Shown: positions 1 through 11,192, counted from the stretch's first letter. The stretch: 64,000 nucleotides of DNA from Roseivivax lentus (GCF_900156805.1 NZ_FTOQ01000001.1:1-64000); one strand, 5' to 3'. Translations and numbers: made by a program. The notes: a model not told the origin generated them from the letters alone.

Positions 1-265
1 CCTCAGCGCCGCCCCGTCTGGCGTCCCAACCGCGCCTCAGCGCCGCCGGTGAAGGGGCTTCTACGGCTACCAATCAAAACCCGCAAGCGGAAAATCGAAG
101 AAAATCGCATTTTTTCCAGAATCCCCGATTTTTCTGTATTTTCAGCCGGTTGGGGCAAAATTCTTTCGCCGACCCCGCGTCAATACGCAATCTTATTCCC
201 CGAGAATGCGCCCTTTGCCCGCCGTCCCGGAGAAGGTCTGCGAGGATCGTACCAGGACGGTGCGA
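1..265. other. Stretch without a convincing gene
   Basis: No open frame here has the composition or homology of a real gene. The first 60 bases hold a 13-base direct repeat, CCTCAGCGCCGCC, at 1-13 and again at 35-47. An AT-richer stretch follows at about 75-165. The right part is the downstream flank of msrQ, which reads leftward. I see no clear hairpin terminator. Confidence 0.5.
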
Positions 266-877
266 TCAGGCCCGATTCAGCCGCGGAATCGCCCGCCAAT
301 CGAGTCGCATCAGCAGCAGAACGGCGATCACCGCGAGATAGATCAGCGGTTCGAGCTGGAATCCCTTGCGCAGCATCACGAAGTGAAGCCCGCCAAGAAG
401 TGCGGCGGCATAGACCAGCTTGTGCAATTGCCGCCAGCGCGGCCCCAGCTTGCGCACCGACCAATTGTTCGAGGTCAGCGCCAGCGGCACCAGCATGAGG
501 AACCCCGCCATGCCCACGGTGATGTAGGGCCGCTTCAGGATATCGGCCCAGATCTGGCTCAGGATCTGCACGTCGAGCACCAACCAGACCAGAAGGTGCA
601 GCGTGAGGTAGAAGAAGGCGAGAAGCCCGATCGCCCGGCGGAACCGCATCAGGTTCACCCCGAGACGCCGCCGCAGCGGCGTGATGCAGAGCCCGGCGAT
701 GAGGAATTGCAGGGCGATCTCGCCGTATTCGTGTTCCAGCGCCTCGATCGGTTCGACGCCGAGGCCGCCCGTGAGGCCGAGATAGAAGAGATAGGGCGCG
801 GGCAGCGCGCAGATCAGGTAGACCGCCCAGACCGGCAGCCGTCGCGCCCATCCGTTCAGGCGGTCCACCGGATTCAT
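266..877 (-). CDS. msrQ: MsrQ, haem-binding membrane subunit of the methionine sulfoxide reductase system
   Basis: This 203-residue integral membrane protein belongs to the ferric-reductase-like transmembrane family. It passes electrons from the quinone pool or flavins to MsrP, which repairs oxidised methionines in periplasmic proteins. The protein opens near WARRLPVWAVYLICALPAPY and has several hydrophobic segments with histidines placed for haem (FYLTLHLLVW, QLHKLVYAAA, GGLHFVML), as known for the family. Its ATG overlaps the msrP stop codon (ATGA), so the two are translationally coupled, and both length and pairing are typical. Confidence 0.93.
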   Translation of the reverse strand: MNPVDRLNGWARRLPVWAVYLICALPAPYLFYLGLTGGLGVEPIEALEHEYGEIALQFLIAGLCITPLRRRLGVNLMRFRRAIGLLAFFYLTLHLLVWLVLDVQILSQIWADILKRPYITVGMAGFLMLVPLALTSNNWSVRKLGPRWRQLHKLVYAAALLGGLHFVMLRKGFQLEPLIYLAVIAVLLLMRLDWRAIPRLNRA

Positions 878-1782
878 CAGAAGTTCACCGACAGGTCCAT
901 GCCCTCGTAGAGCGCGGCGACCTCGTCTTCGTAGCCGTTGAACATGAGCGTGGGCTTGCGCTTCGAAAACAGACCGCCCCCGATCTCGCGTTCGGTCGCT
1001 TGGCTCCAGCGGGGATGATCCACGTCGGGATTCACGTTGGAATAGAACCCGTATTCACGCGGATTGGCCTTGTTCCAGCTCGTGGGCGGCTCGTCTTCGG
1101 TGAGCGTGATGCGCACGATCGACTTGATCGACTTGAAGCCGTACTTCCACGGCACCACCAGGCGCAGCGGCGCGCCGTTCTGGTTGGGGATCGGCCGGCC
1201 ATAGATGCCGGTGGCCATCAGCGTCAGCGGATGCCGCGCCTCGTCGAGGCGCAGGCCTTCCACATAGGGCCAGTCCAGGACCGACCGCGCGACACCCGGC
1301 ATTTCGGAGGGACGCAACAGGGTTTCGAAGGCCACGTAGCGCGCGCCGTCCTGCACCCCGGCCATGTCCAGAAGATCGGCCAGCTCGAACCCGTTCCACG
1401 GCACGACCATCGACCACGCCTCGACGCAGCGGAAGCGGTAGATGCGCTCTTCGATGGTCATCTCCGACATGATGTCCTGAAACGCGTACTCGCCCGGGCG
1501 GTCCACGAGACCGTCGATGGTCACCGACCAGGGCTCGGTCGTCAGCTGATCCGCGTAGCGTGCCGGATCGTCCTTGCCGGTGCCGAACTCATAATAGTTG
1601 TTGTAGCTGGTGATCTCTTCCCAGGAATTGGGCTCGAGCGCATCCTGCGCGCGCGCGTTTCCCGGAAGGCCCCCCAACATGGTGCCCGCGGCAAGGCCGG
1701 CGATGATCTGGCGGCGGTTGAGGAACATCCGCTCGGGCGTCGCGTCCGCCCGTGTCATGTCATTTGTCCAGCGATGGGCCAT
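877..1782 (-). CDS. msrP: MsrP, periplasmic molybdopterin methionine sulfoxide reductase catalytic subunit
   Basis: This 301-residue protein of the sulfite oxidase-like molybdoenzyme family reduces methionine sulfoxide in envelope proteins. Residues 21-46 form a Tat signal: the twin arginine in LNRRQIIAGL is followed by a hydrophobic stretch and an ARAQ cleavage region. That fits export of a folded enzyme already holding its molybdenum cofactor. Cys119 in YRFRCVEAWSM is the expected molybdenum ligand. The MAHRW start matches what I remember of relatives. The gene is first in the msrPQ operon, with msrQ overlapping its stop codon. Confidence 0.94.
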   Translation of the reverse strand: MAHRWTNDMTRADATPERMFLNRRQIIAGLAAGTMLGGLPGNARAQDALEPNSWEEITSYNNYYEFGTGKDDPARYADQLTTEPWSVTIDGLVDRPGEYAFQDIMSEMTIEERIYRFRCVEAWSMVVPWNGFELADLLDMAGVQDGARYVAFETLLRPSEMPGVARSVLDWPYVEGLRLDEARHPLTLMATGIYGRPIPNQNGAPLRLVVPWKYGFKSIKSIVRITLTEDEPPTSWNKANPREYGFYSNVNPDVDHPRWSQATEREIGGGLFSKRKPTLMFNGYEDEVAALYEGMDLSVNF

Positions 1783-1983
1783 GGCGTTTCCGCTCTCCTT
1801 GTCTGCGTTGCTTCCTAGGTAGGCGCATCGCCGGGCAGGACCAAATGAAGGCGCGTCAAATGTCCGTGGCTTTTTGTAACGAACCGCGATCCATGCCGCG
1901 GCGATTCATCAAAGATTGCCGCGGCGCCGCGGCGGGTGCATAAAGAAGATGCAGCGGGATGACCGCGCAGCAGGAGCATGCCC

Positions 1984-2421
1984 ATGCGGCTGACGACCAT
2001 CGCGTTCACGGTGCTGGGTGGAATGGCCCAGGCGAACGACATCATCTCCTACGAGACGGCGCAAAGCTTCGACGATGTGGTGTTCGGGCTGGAAAACGCG
2101 ATCCTCGGACAGGGGCTTGTGGTCGACAGCGTCCATTCGGTCGGCGACATGCTGGAACGGACCCGCACGGATGTCGGCTCCGACGTGGTCATCTACCGCA
2201 ATGCGCAGGTCTTCTCGTTCTGCTCGGCCATCGTGTCGCGCAAGATGATGGAGGCCGACCCCCTCAATATCGCCTATTGTCCCTACGACATCTTCGTCAT
2301 GGTGACCGATGACCGCTCGGACGTGACCACGATCGGGTTTCAGCGCTTCCCCGAGGGGCCGATGAAGGAGGTCGAGGACCTTCTGGATTACATCGCGCGC
2401 ACCGCCATCGGCTTGGACTGA
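1984..2421 (+). CDS. DUF302 family secreted protein
   Basis: A 145-residue protein that looks like the DUF302 family, whose function is not established. The N-terminus (MRLTTIAFTVLGGMAQAN) is a short signal peptide, so the protein is probably periplasmic. The domain pattern includes SFDDVVFGLENAILGQGL near the start and DPLNIAYCPYDIFVM in the second half. I chose the ATG at 1984 over the in-frame ATG at 1978 because AGGAG at about 1971-1975 is correctly spaced only for the later one. It stands alone, divergent from msrPQ. Confidence 0.8.
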   Translation: MRLTTIAFTVLGGMAQANDIISYETAQSFDDVVFGLENAILGQGLVVDSVHSVGDMLERTRTDVGSDVVIYRNAQVFSFCSAIVSRKMMEADPLNIAYCPYDIFVMVTDDRSDVTTIGFQRFPEGPMKEVEDLLDYIARTAIGLD

Positions 2422-2441
2422 CGGCCGCGCGCCTTTCCGCC

Positions 2442-2456
2442 GATAACGAAATTATC
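2442..2456. repeat. Short inverted repeat after the DUF302 gene
   Basis: GATAA-CGAAA-TTATC is a 5-bp perfect inverted repeat with a 5-base loop, 20 bases after the DUF302 stop codon. The flanking CC and GG could extend the pairing after a break. It could be a weak hairpin or an operator; no T-tract follows. Confidence 0.3.
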
Positions 2457-2616
2457 AGTCGGAAAATCAAGCTCTTCGCGCTTAGGCCGCGCTGCGTTCC
2501 GGTCAAGCGCGGGTTTTCGCCTGTTCGCGTTAACGTTAGGTGAATTGCGCCGCGCGCGCCCTCTTATCTCGGTCAGGTGCGCAGAATGTGCATCCGAAAT
2601 CGAACCCTAGGAGAGC

Positions 2617-3114
2617 TTGATGCTTCGCAGAACCTATCTTGCCCTGACCCTTGCCGCCGCAGCCAGCGCGACGACCGCCTTCGCTGCCGAGCATGCCGAG
2701 AAGATGACCATCCTCGAGACCGCGACCGAGGCAGGCAGCTTCACAACGCTCGCCGCTGCCATCGACGCGGCCGGCCTGACCGAGACGCTGGAAGGCGAAG
2801 GTCCGTTCACCGTCTTCGCGCCCACCGACGACGCCTTCGCGGCGCTGCCCGAGGGCACGGTCGAAACCCTGCTGATGGAGGAGAACCTCGATCAGCTGAC
2901 CGCGATCCTGACCTACCACGTGGTCCCGGGCGCCGTGATGTCGGGCGATCTGTCCGACGGCATGGAAGCCGAGACCGTCCAGGGCGGCACCGTCGAGATC
3001 TCGATCGATGGCGGCACCGTCATGGTCGACGGCGCGACCGTCACCACCGCGGACATCGAGGCGTCGAACGGCGTCATCCATGTCATCGACCAGGTGATCA
3101 TGCCCGACATGTAA
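2617..3114 (+). CDS. Fasciclin (FAS1) domain protein, exported
   Basis: This 165-residue protein has a signal peptide ([23 protein letters not shown], about residues 1-23) and one FAS1 domain filling the rest. FAS1 landmarks are visible: [13 protein letters not shown], the conserved [17 protein letters not shown] motif, [12 protein letters not shown], and the closing [16 protein letters not shown]1 proteins usually act in adhesion or matrix contacts, but the ligand here is unknown. The domain is closely similar to the one in the next gene, which suggests tandem duplication. A good ribosome site (AGGAGAG) precedes the ATG. Confidence 0.9.
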   Translation: MMLRRTYLALTLAAAASATTAFAAEHAEKMTILETATEAGSFTTLAAAIDAAGLTETLEGEGPFTVFAPTDDAFAALPEGTVETLLMEENLDQLTAILTYHVVPGAVMSGDLSDGMEAETVQGGTVEISIDGGTVMVDGATVTTADIEASNGVIHVIDQVIMPDM

Positions 3115-3122
3115 GCCGGAGC

Positions 3123-3145
3123 GGGGCGCGGGATGTCCGCGCCCC
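3123..3145 (+). terminator. Hairpin with T-rich tail between the two fasciclin genes
   Basis: A 9-bp perfect stem (GGGGCGCGG/CCGCGCCCC) with a 5-base loop is followed by ATTCTTTT. It looks like a rho-independent terminator or attenuator that would reduce transcription of the second fasciclin gene from the first. Confidence 0.75.
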
Positions 3146-3179
3146 ATTCTTTTGTATCTGACCTGAAGGGAGAAACTCG

Positions 3180-3671
3180 ATGAACCGCCGTAGCTTGATG
3201 ACCCTCGCCGCCGCCACCGGATTGACCGCATTGGCCGCCTGTTCACCCATGGCCACGACGAGCCAGCCCGATATCGTCGGCGTGCTGTCCACGAACGACC
3301 AGTTCTCCACGCTTGTCGCCGCCGTGACGGCCGCGGACCTCGTGGAGACGTTGCAGGGCGACGGTCCGTTCACCGTCTTCGCCCCCACCGACACCGCCTT
3401 CGCCAAGCTGCCCGCAGGCACCGTCGAGACGCTTCTGCTGCCGGAGAACCGCGACACGCTCGTGTCGATCCTGACCTATCACGTGGTGCCGGGCGCGGTG
3501 ACCTCGGATCAGCTGGCCGGTCAGACCCTGTCGGTCGCGACCGTGGAAGGCAGCAATGTCGATATCGACGGCACCCATGGCGTCCGGGTCGACGGAGCCA
3601 CGGTCACGCAGGCCGATATCATGGCGTCGAACGGCGTGATCCACCGCATCGACTCCGTCCTGATGCCCTGA
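3180..3671 (+). CDS. Fasciclin (FAS1) domain lipoprotein
   Basis: This 163-residue paralogue of the preceding gene shares [21 protein letters not shown] and [13 protein letters not shown]. Unlike its neighbour, it has a lipoprotein signal: the hydrophobic stretch ends in the lipobox LAAC with the acceptor Cys at residue 20. It should therefore be lipid-anchored in the envelope. The conserved domain occupies about residues 40-163. A ribosome site (AAGGGAGAAA) lies just upstream. The pair probably arose by duplication followed by a switch from a soluble to an anchored form. Ligand and role are unknown. Confidence 0.9.
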   Translation: MNRRSLMTLAAATGLTALAACSPMATTSQPDIVGVLSTNDQFSTLVAAVTAADLVETLQGDGPFTVFAPTDTAFAKLPAGTVETLLLPENRDTLVSILTYHVVPGAVTSDQLAGQTLSVATVEGSNVDIDGTHGVRVDGATVTQADIMASNGVIHRIDSVLMP

Positions 3672-3708
3672 ACGCAGGCGCCCCGCCTTGCAGGTTCCGC
3701 CCCGCGGC

Positions 3709-3882
3709 TCAGATGATCGCGCGCGATACGCCGAAGACGAGCGTCGCGCAGGCGGCCACGCACAGAAGGATCACCGGCAGCCGATTCATCCAGGGTGTCG
3801 GTGACGCGCAGATGCTGCAATGGCTCGTGTTGAAGCGCAGACGGTGTTCGCATGTCGAACAGCGGAAGTATCTTCGGGACAT
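3709..3882 (-). CDS. Small zinc-ribbon membrane protein
   Basis: A 57-residue protein with four cysteines in two CxxC pairs (CSTCEHRL and CSICASPT), followed by one hydrophobic segment (LPVILLCVAACATLVFG) that would anchor it in the membrane. The charge pattern suggests a cytoplasmic zinc ribbon with a single C-terminal transmembrane helix. The start is placed at the ATG at 3882 (MSRRYFRCSTC); the longer open frame upstream lacks conserved character. I have a general memory of such proteins in Rhodobacteraceae but know no function. Confidence 0.6.
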   Translation of the reverse strand: MSRRYFRCSTCEHRLRFNTSHCSICASPTPWMNRLPVILLCVAACATLVFGVSRAII

Positions 3883-4050
3883 GAGACAATTCTCGGAATG
3901 GCTGAAATGAAATGGTCGTGCACTCGGGACTATGCGTCCGAGCCTAGCCGATTCTCGTGGAACCGCTGACTCCATTCCTGTGCCACTCCGACGCTATTTA
4001 CGACTCTTTCCGCCACGCCGTGCCGAAACGCTTAATCCGGCAGCGGAATC

Positions 4051-4083
4051 AAAACGCCCCGCGGGAAAATGTCCCACGGGGCG
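4051..4083 (-). terminator. Rho-independent terminator of clpB
   Basis: On the minus strand, a 12-bp stem (CGCCCCGTGGGA pairing with TCCCGCGGGGCG, one G-U pair) with a 5-base loop is followed by TTTTGATT. It begins about 25 bases after the clpB stop codon. Confidence 0.85.
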
Positions 4084-4107
4084 CGTTCTCTGTCCGTCTT
4101 GCCGGGC

Positions 4108-6723
<2,616 letters not shown>

Positions 6724-6804
6724 GGGATCTCTCCTTTTTGCAAGCGCCCCATCCAATGCGGTGCCCGACAGGCGGCACACCTTTTCGCGGAGCCTCTGGT
6801 CAAG

Positions 6805-6832
6805 AAATGGGGGCACATTTTCGTGATGCAAG
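6805..6832 (-). promoter_or_regulatory. Sigma-32 (RpoH) heat-shock promoter of clpB
   Basis: Reading leftward, CTTGCA (6832-6827) is followed by exactly 14 bases and then CCCCATTT (6812-6805). This is a near match to the RpoH consensus (CTTGAA, 13-15 bases, CCCCAT). Transcription would begin about 75 bases before the clpB ATG, which fits a heat-shock chaperone gene. Confidence 0.8.
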
Positions 6833-6933
6833 AATGCAACATCCGTTTTTTCACCGCCCGTCGCGCGCGGCGGTGGATCTTGGCCCGGACTGGGGGTAGG
6901 CCCGTCTGAAACGCCCAGAGGAGTGTGCGCCCC

Positions 6934-7623
6934 ATGTCCGATGACCGCCTGATCGTCGCCCTCGACGTCGCCGATGCCCTGACGGGTCTGAAACTGGCCG
7001 AGGCCATCGGCCCGCAGGTCGGTTTCTACAAGATCGGGCTCGGCATGCTCACCGGCGGCGGGCTGGCGCTCGCCAACGAGCTGAAGCAGGAGCACGGCAA
7101 GCGCATCTTCCTCGACATGAAGCTCTTCGATATCGGCCAGACGGTGGAGAACGCGGTGCGCGGGCTCGCGCAGTTCGATATCGACTTCCTGACCGTGCAT
7201 GGCGACCCGCATGTGGTGCGCGCCGCGATGGAGGGCGCGTCCGGGACCGACACGAAGATCCTTGCGGTGACGATCCTCACCTCGCTCGACCGCGCCGATC
7301 TCGACGATTGCATGATGCAGGCCGGCACGCTGGCAGACATGGTCGAGGAACGGGCGGGCCGCGCGCTCGAGGCCGGGGCGGACGGCGTCATCGCCTCGCC
7401 GCAGGAAGCCGCCCGCATCCGCGCGCTGCCCGGTGCCCTTGACCGCCTGATCGTGACCCCGGGCGTGCGTCCCGCCGGGGCCGCGCTTGGCGATCAGAAA
7501 CGGGTGGCGACGCCCGCGCATGCCATCGAAAGCGGCGCCGATCATATCGTCGTCGGCCGCCCCGTCTGGCAGGCGAGCGATCCGCGCGGCGCGGCCCGGG
7601 AAATCCTCGCCGAGCTGCCCTGA
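6934..7623 (+). CDS. pyrF: Orotidine 5'-phosphate decarboxylase
   Basis: A 229-residue enzyme of the last step of UMP synthesis, converting OMP to UMP and CO2 in the cytoplasm. The signature [13 protein letters not shown] carries the catalytic Asp-Lys-Asp set, and [10 protein letters not shown] and VTPGVRPAG are typical phosphate-site loops. I start at the ATG ([15 protein letters not shown]), preceded by AGAGGAG about 10 bases upstream, not the in-frame GTG three codons earlier. It is divergent from clpB. Length is normal for the short bacterial type. Confidence 0.95.
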   Translation: MSDDRLIVALDVADALTGLKLAEAIGPQVGFYKIGLGMLTGGGLALANELKQEHGKRIFLDMKLFDIGQTVENAVRGLAQFDIDFLTVHGDPHVVRAAMEGASGTDTKILAVTILTSLDRADLDDCMMQAGTLADMVEERAGRALEAGADGVIASPQEAARIRALPGALDRLIVTPGVRPAGAALGDQKRVATPAHAIESGADHIVVGRPVWQASDPRGAAREILAELP

Positions 7624-7700
7624 CCTGCGACCTTTTGAATCACGGCGAAACTTATCCACAAGCCCCGCGTTGTTTGTGCAAGCAACAAAGCGAGGCAGAA

Positions 7701-8021
7701 ATGCAGTCGACTCGAACCGAACTCGGACCGGTCCGCTACAACGCCGCCGAAGAAGCCTTCGAAGCGGTCGTGATCTTCAACACCGAACATGGCGAAATCC
7801 GTCGTCCGGCGCATTATCCCGCGCCCCTTACCGCGCCTGAAGCGCTGGTCCGTCGCGGCCTTCTGGCCAATGCCGCACTGGCCGATGCCGGGGATAACGG
7901 GCTGAAATCGGTCCTGCTTGAGGCGGCCGGTCCGGCCTCCGCGACGCGCGCCGGACCGGCGACGGACCTATTCGAAAAAACGAAGGACTTTTTTGCATTC
8001 GTGCGGAACAAGGCCGCCTGA
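7701..8021 (+). CDS. Small conserved protein of unknown function
   Basis: A 106-residue soluble protein beginning [20 protein letters not shown]. It has no signal peptide or membrane segment. The C-terminal third is alanine- and glycine-rich, ends [13 protein letters not shown], and looks weakly helical. GAGGCAG precedes the chosen ATG. The gene lies 77 bases after pyrF and is closed by a strong terminator, so it is probably its own unit or the end of a pyrF transcript. I do not recognise a function. Confidence 0.65.
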   Translation: MQSTRTELGPVRYNAAEEAFEAVVIFNTEHGEIRRPAHYPAPLTAPEALVRRGLLANAALADAGDNGLKSVLLEAAGPASATRAGPATDLFEKTKDFFAFVRNKAA

Positions 8022-8078
8022 TCGGCGTTACGTCCATGTTCCCTTGGAGGTCACTTCCCTGTCCCTCGACCTCCTCCC

Positions 8079-8109
8079 GCCGGGACCGAGCCTTCCCCTC
8101 GGTCCCGGC
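8079..8109 (+). terminator. Strong rho-independent terminator
   Basis: A 12-bp perfect stem (GCCGGGACCGAG/CTCGGTCCCGGC) with a 7-base loop CCTTCCC is followed by ATTTTC. It ends the small gene at 7701-8021 and separates it from the convergent NUDIX gene. Confidence 0.85.
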
Positions 8110-8147
8110 ATTTTCATGTCCGCCTCTGGCGGCCCGGGGCTTTCCAC

Positions 8148-8570
8148 TCACACCTTCTTTTCGCTGGGCAGCCCCAGCATCCGCGCGACCACCTGCCGGA
8201 AATGCGGGATGGCCTCGTCCGAGGTCACGAAGGTCTCCGGTGCCATCAGCATCAGCGCCTGACCTTCAAGCCCCTTGCGCAGATCCGCCCGGCGCTCAGC
8301 GGGCAGGGCCACCCGGAAGAACCACGCGACGCCGCGCCCGTCCTGCCGCGCCATGGCCCCGCTGATCTCGTCATCCTGCAGCGACAGCCCCGTTTCCTCC
8401 GCGGTTTCGCGCAGCGCACAGGCGCGCGGCGTCTCGCTGCCCTGCCGCGCGCCGCCGGGCAGGTCGAGCATGCCGGCAAATTCGAGCCCCGGCGTCGCAT
8501 CGCGGCGCAACACCACGAGGTCCGCCCCGAGGGTCAGGACCAGCTTTGCGCCATGAAACGCATCTTCCAT
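8148..8570 (-). CDS. NUDIX hydrolase
   Basis: A 140-residue protein with a complete NUDIX box: G, five residues, E, seven residues, then RETAEETGL. These hydrolases cleave nucleoside diphosphates linked to another group; the substrate cannot be read from the sequence. The start is placed at MEDAFHGAKLVLTLG, the usual beginning of the fold; the longer upstream frame overlaps dinB and is not coding. The gene is divergent from dinB with about 64 bases between starts, so the two may share a control region. A role in nucleotide-pool cleaning is possible but inferred. Confidence 0.88.
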   Translation of the reverse strand: MEDAFHGAKLVLTLGADLVVLRRDATPGLEFAGMLDLPGGARQGSETPRACALRETAEETGLSLQDDEISGAMARQDGRGVAWFFRVALPAERRADLRKGLEGQALMLMAPETFVTSDEAIPHFRQVVARMLGLPSEKKV

Positions 8571-8634
8571 GTTGATCCCCCGCGCCGCGCTGCACATGTT
8601 CACCAGCATACATCCATTCGTCCGTGGATCGACC

Positions 8635-9888
8635 ATGCCCGCCCTCTGCCGCGATTGCCTCACCCCGTTCGACACCGAACCGCGCTGCCCGTCCTGTCGG
8701 TCGCGGCGCGTCGTGCGGCATGACGAGCTGTGGGATCTGTCCATCGCGCATATGGATTGCGACGCCTTCTACGCCTCCGTCGAAAAGCGCGACAATCCCG
8801 CGCTTGGCGACAAGCCCGTCATCATCGGCGGCGGGCGGCGCGGGGTGGTGTCGACCGCGTGTTACGTGGCGCGGATCAAGGGCGTGCGCTCGGCCATGCC
8901 GATGTTCCAGGCGCTGAAGCTCTGCCCCGACGCGGTCATCATCAAGCCGCGCATGCAGCTCTACGCGGAGATCAGCCGCGCGATCCGCGACATGATGGAG
9001 GCGCTGACCCCCGCGGTGGAGCCATTATCGCTGGACGAGGCCTTCCTCGATTTGTCGGGCACCGCGAAACTCCATGGCCATCCGCCCGCAGTCATGCTGT
9101 CGGGGCTGGTCAAGCGGATGCGCGACGAGCTGGGGATCACCGGCTCCATCGGGCTGTCGCATAACAAGTTCCTCGCCAAGGTCGCCTCCGATCTCGACAA
9201 GCCCTTCGGCTTTGCAGTGATCGGCAAGGGCGAAACGCAGGCGTTCCTGCGCGAAAAGCCCGTGCGCATGATCTGGGGCGTGGGGGCCGCGACGCAAAGC
9301 GCGCTCGACCGCGCGGGCATCCGGACCTTCGACGACCTGCTGCGCTGGGAGTTGCGCGACCTGACCGCGCGCTTCGGGTCGATGGGCACGCGGCTCTACC
9401 ATCTCGCCCGGGGCGAGGATGCCCGCCGCGTCTCCTCCCGCAACCCGGTGAAGTCGATCTCGAACGAGACCACGTTTCACGAGGACACTGCCGATCCCGA
9501 CATCCTCGACGGGCATCTCTGGCGCATGGCCGAGAAGGTCGCCGACCGCGCCAAGGCCAAGGATCTTGCCGGTCGGGTCGTCGTGCTGAAGCTGAAGACG
9601 GCGAAGTTTTCGCTGATCACGCGGCGGCATGCCCTGCGCGACCCGACCCAGATCGCCGACCGCATCTATCGCGAGGCCCGCGCGCTTTTCGACCAGCTCG
9701 ACCAGAGAGAGGCGTATCGCCTGCTGGGCGTCGGTCTGTCGGATCTCTGTTCCGCGGATGAGGCCGACCGCGCGCCCGATCTTCTCGATCCCGATGCCGC
9801 GCGTCGCAGCGAAGCCGAACGCGCCACGGACCGCATCCGCGCGCGGTTTGGGCCGGATGCGATCCTGAAAGGACGCGCGCTGCGCTGA
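8635..9888 (+). CDS. dinB: DNA polymerase IV (Y family) with N-terminal zinc ribbon
   Basis: A 417-residue translesion polymerase. After an N-terminal four-cysteine ribbon (C5, C8, C18, C21: CRDC and CPSC) comes the Y-family core. That core has the metal-binding MDCDAFYASVEKRD, GGGRRGVVSTACYVAR, the catalytic SLDEAFLDL, and IGLSHNKFLAKVASD. The little-finger domain follows. The MPALCRDC start is typical of this alphaproteobacterial form, so I reject the ORF beginning 66 bases earlier. No clear LexA box was seen in the short divergent region shared with the NUDIX gene. Confidence 0.94.
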   Translation: MPALCRDCLTPFDTEPRCPSCRSRRVVRHDELWDLSIAHMDCDAFYASVEKRDNPALGDKPVIIGGGRRGVVSTACYVARIKGVRSAMPMFQALKLCPDAVIIKPRMQLYAEISRAIRDMMEALTPAVEPLSLDEAFLDLSGTAKLHGHPPAVMLSGLVKRMRDELGITGSIGLSHNKFLAKVASDLDKPFGFAVIGKGETQAFLREKPVRMIWGVGAATQSALDRAGIRTFDDLLRWELRDLTARFGSMGTRLYHLARGEDARRVSSRNPVKSISNETTFHEDTADPDILDGHLWRMAEKVADRAKAKDLAGRVVVLKLKTAKFSLITRRHALRDPTQIADRIYREARALFDQLDQREAYRLLGVGLSDLCSADEADRAPDLLDPDAARRSEAERATDRIRARFGPDAILKGRALR

Positions 9889-9899
9889 CGCGGCGCGGG

Positions 9900-10631
9900 T
9901 TACGAGAAGATGCGGTAGTAGAGCCCGTCGGGAAGAACCTGACCGATCTTGAACACCCAGGCGAAGGGGTTCGGGAAGGCGCGCGAGAAGCCGTCGGAAT
10001 TCATGTGGTCGAACATGATCCGCGCGGCCTTCTCGGGCTCCATGATCTGCGGCATGTTGAAGTCGTTCTTCTCGGTCAGCCGCGTCTTCACGAAGCCGGG
10101 CGACAGAAGCTGCACCTGCACCCCGGTCTTGCGCAGGTCGGCATGCAGGCACTCGGCCAGCGACATGACCGCGGATTTCGAGGAGGTATAGGCGAAGGAG
10201 CCCGGCAAGCCGCGATAGCCCGTGAGCGAGCCGACCAGCACGATATGCCCGTGATCGCGTTCGACCATGCGCGGCACGACATGCCCGAGGAAGCGCATCG
10301 CGCCGATATAGTTGACCTCGCCCATCGCGACGGCCTTTTCGGTGTCCCATTCCTTGGCGCCGAAGGGCCAGTAGACGCCGGCGCAGAAGACGATGCCGTC
10401 GACGTCGCCGACGGTGGCGACCGCGTCGGCGCAGGACTCCTCCTTGGTGATGTCGAGGGTGACCACCTCCGCATGGCCGGGCAATTCATCCGCCAGTTCC
10501 CGCAGCGCGTCACCGTCGCGGGCGGACAGAACAAGCTTGGCGCCCACCCGGCTCAGTTGATGCGCGAGCGCAGACCCGAGGCCCGCGCTTGCGCCGACGA
10601 TCCAGTAGCGCTTGCCGCTCCATTCCTTCAC
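9900..10631 (-). CDS. SDR family oxidoreductase of the RpoE-linked operon
   Basis: A 243-residue short-chain dehydrogenase/reductase with the nucleotide-binding motif GASAGLGSAL near the N-terminus. It also has NYIGAMRFLGHVVPRM, an active-site serine in VLVGSLTGYRG, and the catalytic YTSSK. The substrate is unknown. It is the last of five leftward genes and its ATG overlaps the stop of the DUF3833 gene. By gene order it corresponds to the last gene of the R. sphaeroides RSP1091-RSP1087 operon; that match is from memory. Confidence 0.9.
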   Translation of the reverse strand: MKEWSGKRYWIVGASAGLGSALAHQLSRVGAKLVLSARDGDALRELADELPGHAEVVTLDITKEESCADAVATVGDVDGIVFCAGVYWPFGAKEWDTEKAVAMGEVNYIGAMRFLGHVVPRMVERDHGHIVLVGSLTGYRGLPGSFAYTSSKSAVMSLAECLHADLRKTGVQVQLLSPGFVKTRLTEKNDFNMPQIMEPEKAARIMFDHMNSDGFSRAFPNPFAWVFKIGQVLPDGLYYRIFS

Positions 10632-11188
10632 GAGGCCTCCTTTCGGCGCATGGTCGCGACAAGCTCGGCGACCTTGATGCCGTATTTGCGGAATTGACTG
10701 CGATTGATGATGGTGCCGTTCGGCGTGAGGTACATCCAGTCGACGACATCGAGGACATGACCCCCGGCATCCTCGGCCAGCCGGATGCGGTAACTCAGCC
10801 GCATCGACGCGCCGGTCTGCTGGCCGCGGCCATCCCCGACGATGTCGTCGGCGCGGGCGATGACGCTGCCATCGTCGTTCAGCGTCAGATGCCAGGCCCG
10901 TTCCTGCGTCTCGCCGCTGTCATAGACGAAGGATTCGCTCATCACTCCCTGATCGCCGTCCCAGTCGGTGCTGAAATCGGCCACGAACCGGGACACGACG
11001 CGCCCGAGCGGCCCATAGATGATCCCTTCGCAGACCATGGGTCCGTTGAGATGCGTCTTCAGATCGAAAACCGGGCTCTTGCTGTCGTAATCTTCCGGCT
11101 TCTGGCCGACGAACGCGTATCGGCGCCGCACAAGCCATACGACCGCGAGGGATACGACAACACCGCCAAAGAAGGACAGAAACGACAT
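10628..11188 (-). CDS. DUF3833 family protein
   Basis: A 186-residue protein with an N-terminal transmembrane anchor (LSFFGGVVVSLAVVWLVRRR) and a soluble domain resembling DUF3833. Visible pieces are FDLKTHLNGPMVCEGIIYGPLG, ADFSTDWDGDQGVM and the end DWMYLTPNGTIINRSQFRKYG. The beta-rich soluble part may bind lipid, but no activity is established. It lies between the MFS and SDR genes, overlapping the SDR start by four bases. Its place in the RpoE-linked operon suggests an envelope or lipid role during oxidative stress. Confidence 0.85.
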   Translation of the reverse strand: MSFLSFFGGVVVSLAVVWLVRRRYAFVGQKPEDYDSKSPVFDLKTHLNGPMVCEGIIYGPLGRVVSRFVADFSTDWDGDQGVMSESFVYDSGETQERAWHLTLNDDGSVIARADDIVGDGRGQQTGASMRLSYRIRLAEDAGGHVLDVVDWMYLTPNGTIINRSQFRKYGIKVAELVATMRRKEAS

Positions 11189-11192
11189 GTCC

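Noticed and set aside
1-47. CRISPR or other repeat array at the left edge
   Set aside because: There are only two 13-base copies 34 bases apart, with no further units visible in the window.
7652-7660. A perfect DnaA box, TTATCCACA, after pyrF
   Set aside because: It is a single copy with no neighbouring boxes or AT-rich unwinding region that I could see, so it does not indicate an origin.
8571-8634. LexA-type SOS box in the dinB/NUDIX divergent region
   Set aside because: I looked for GTTC-N7-GTTC and GAAC-N7-GAAC arrangements and found none; isolated GTTC and GAAC occurrences are not enough.
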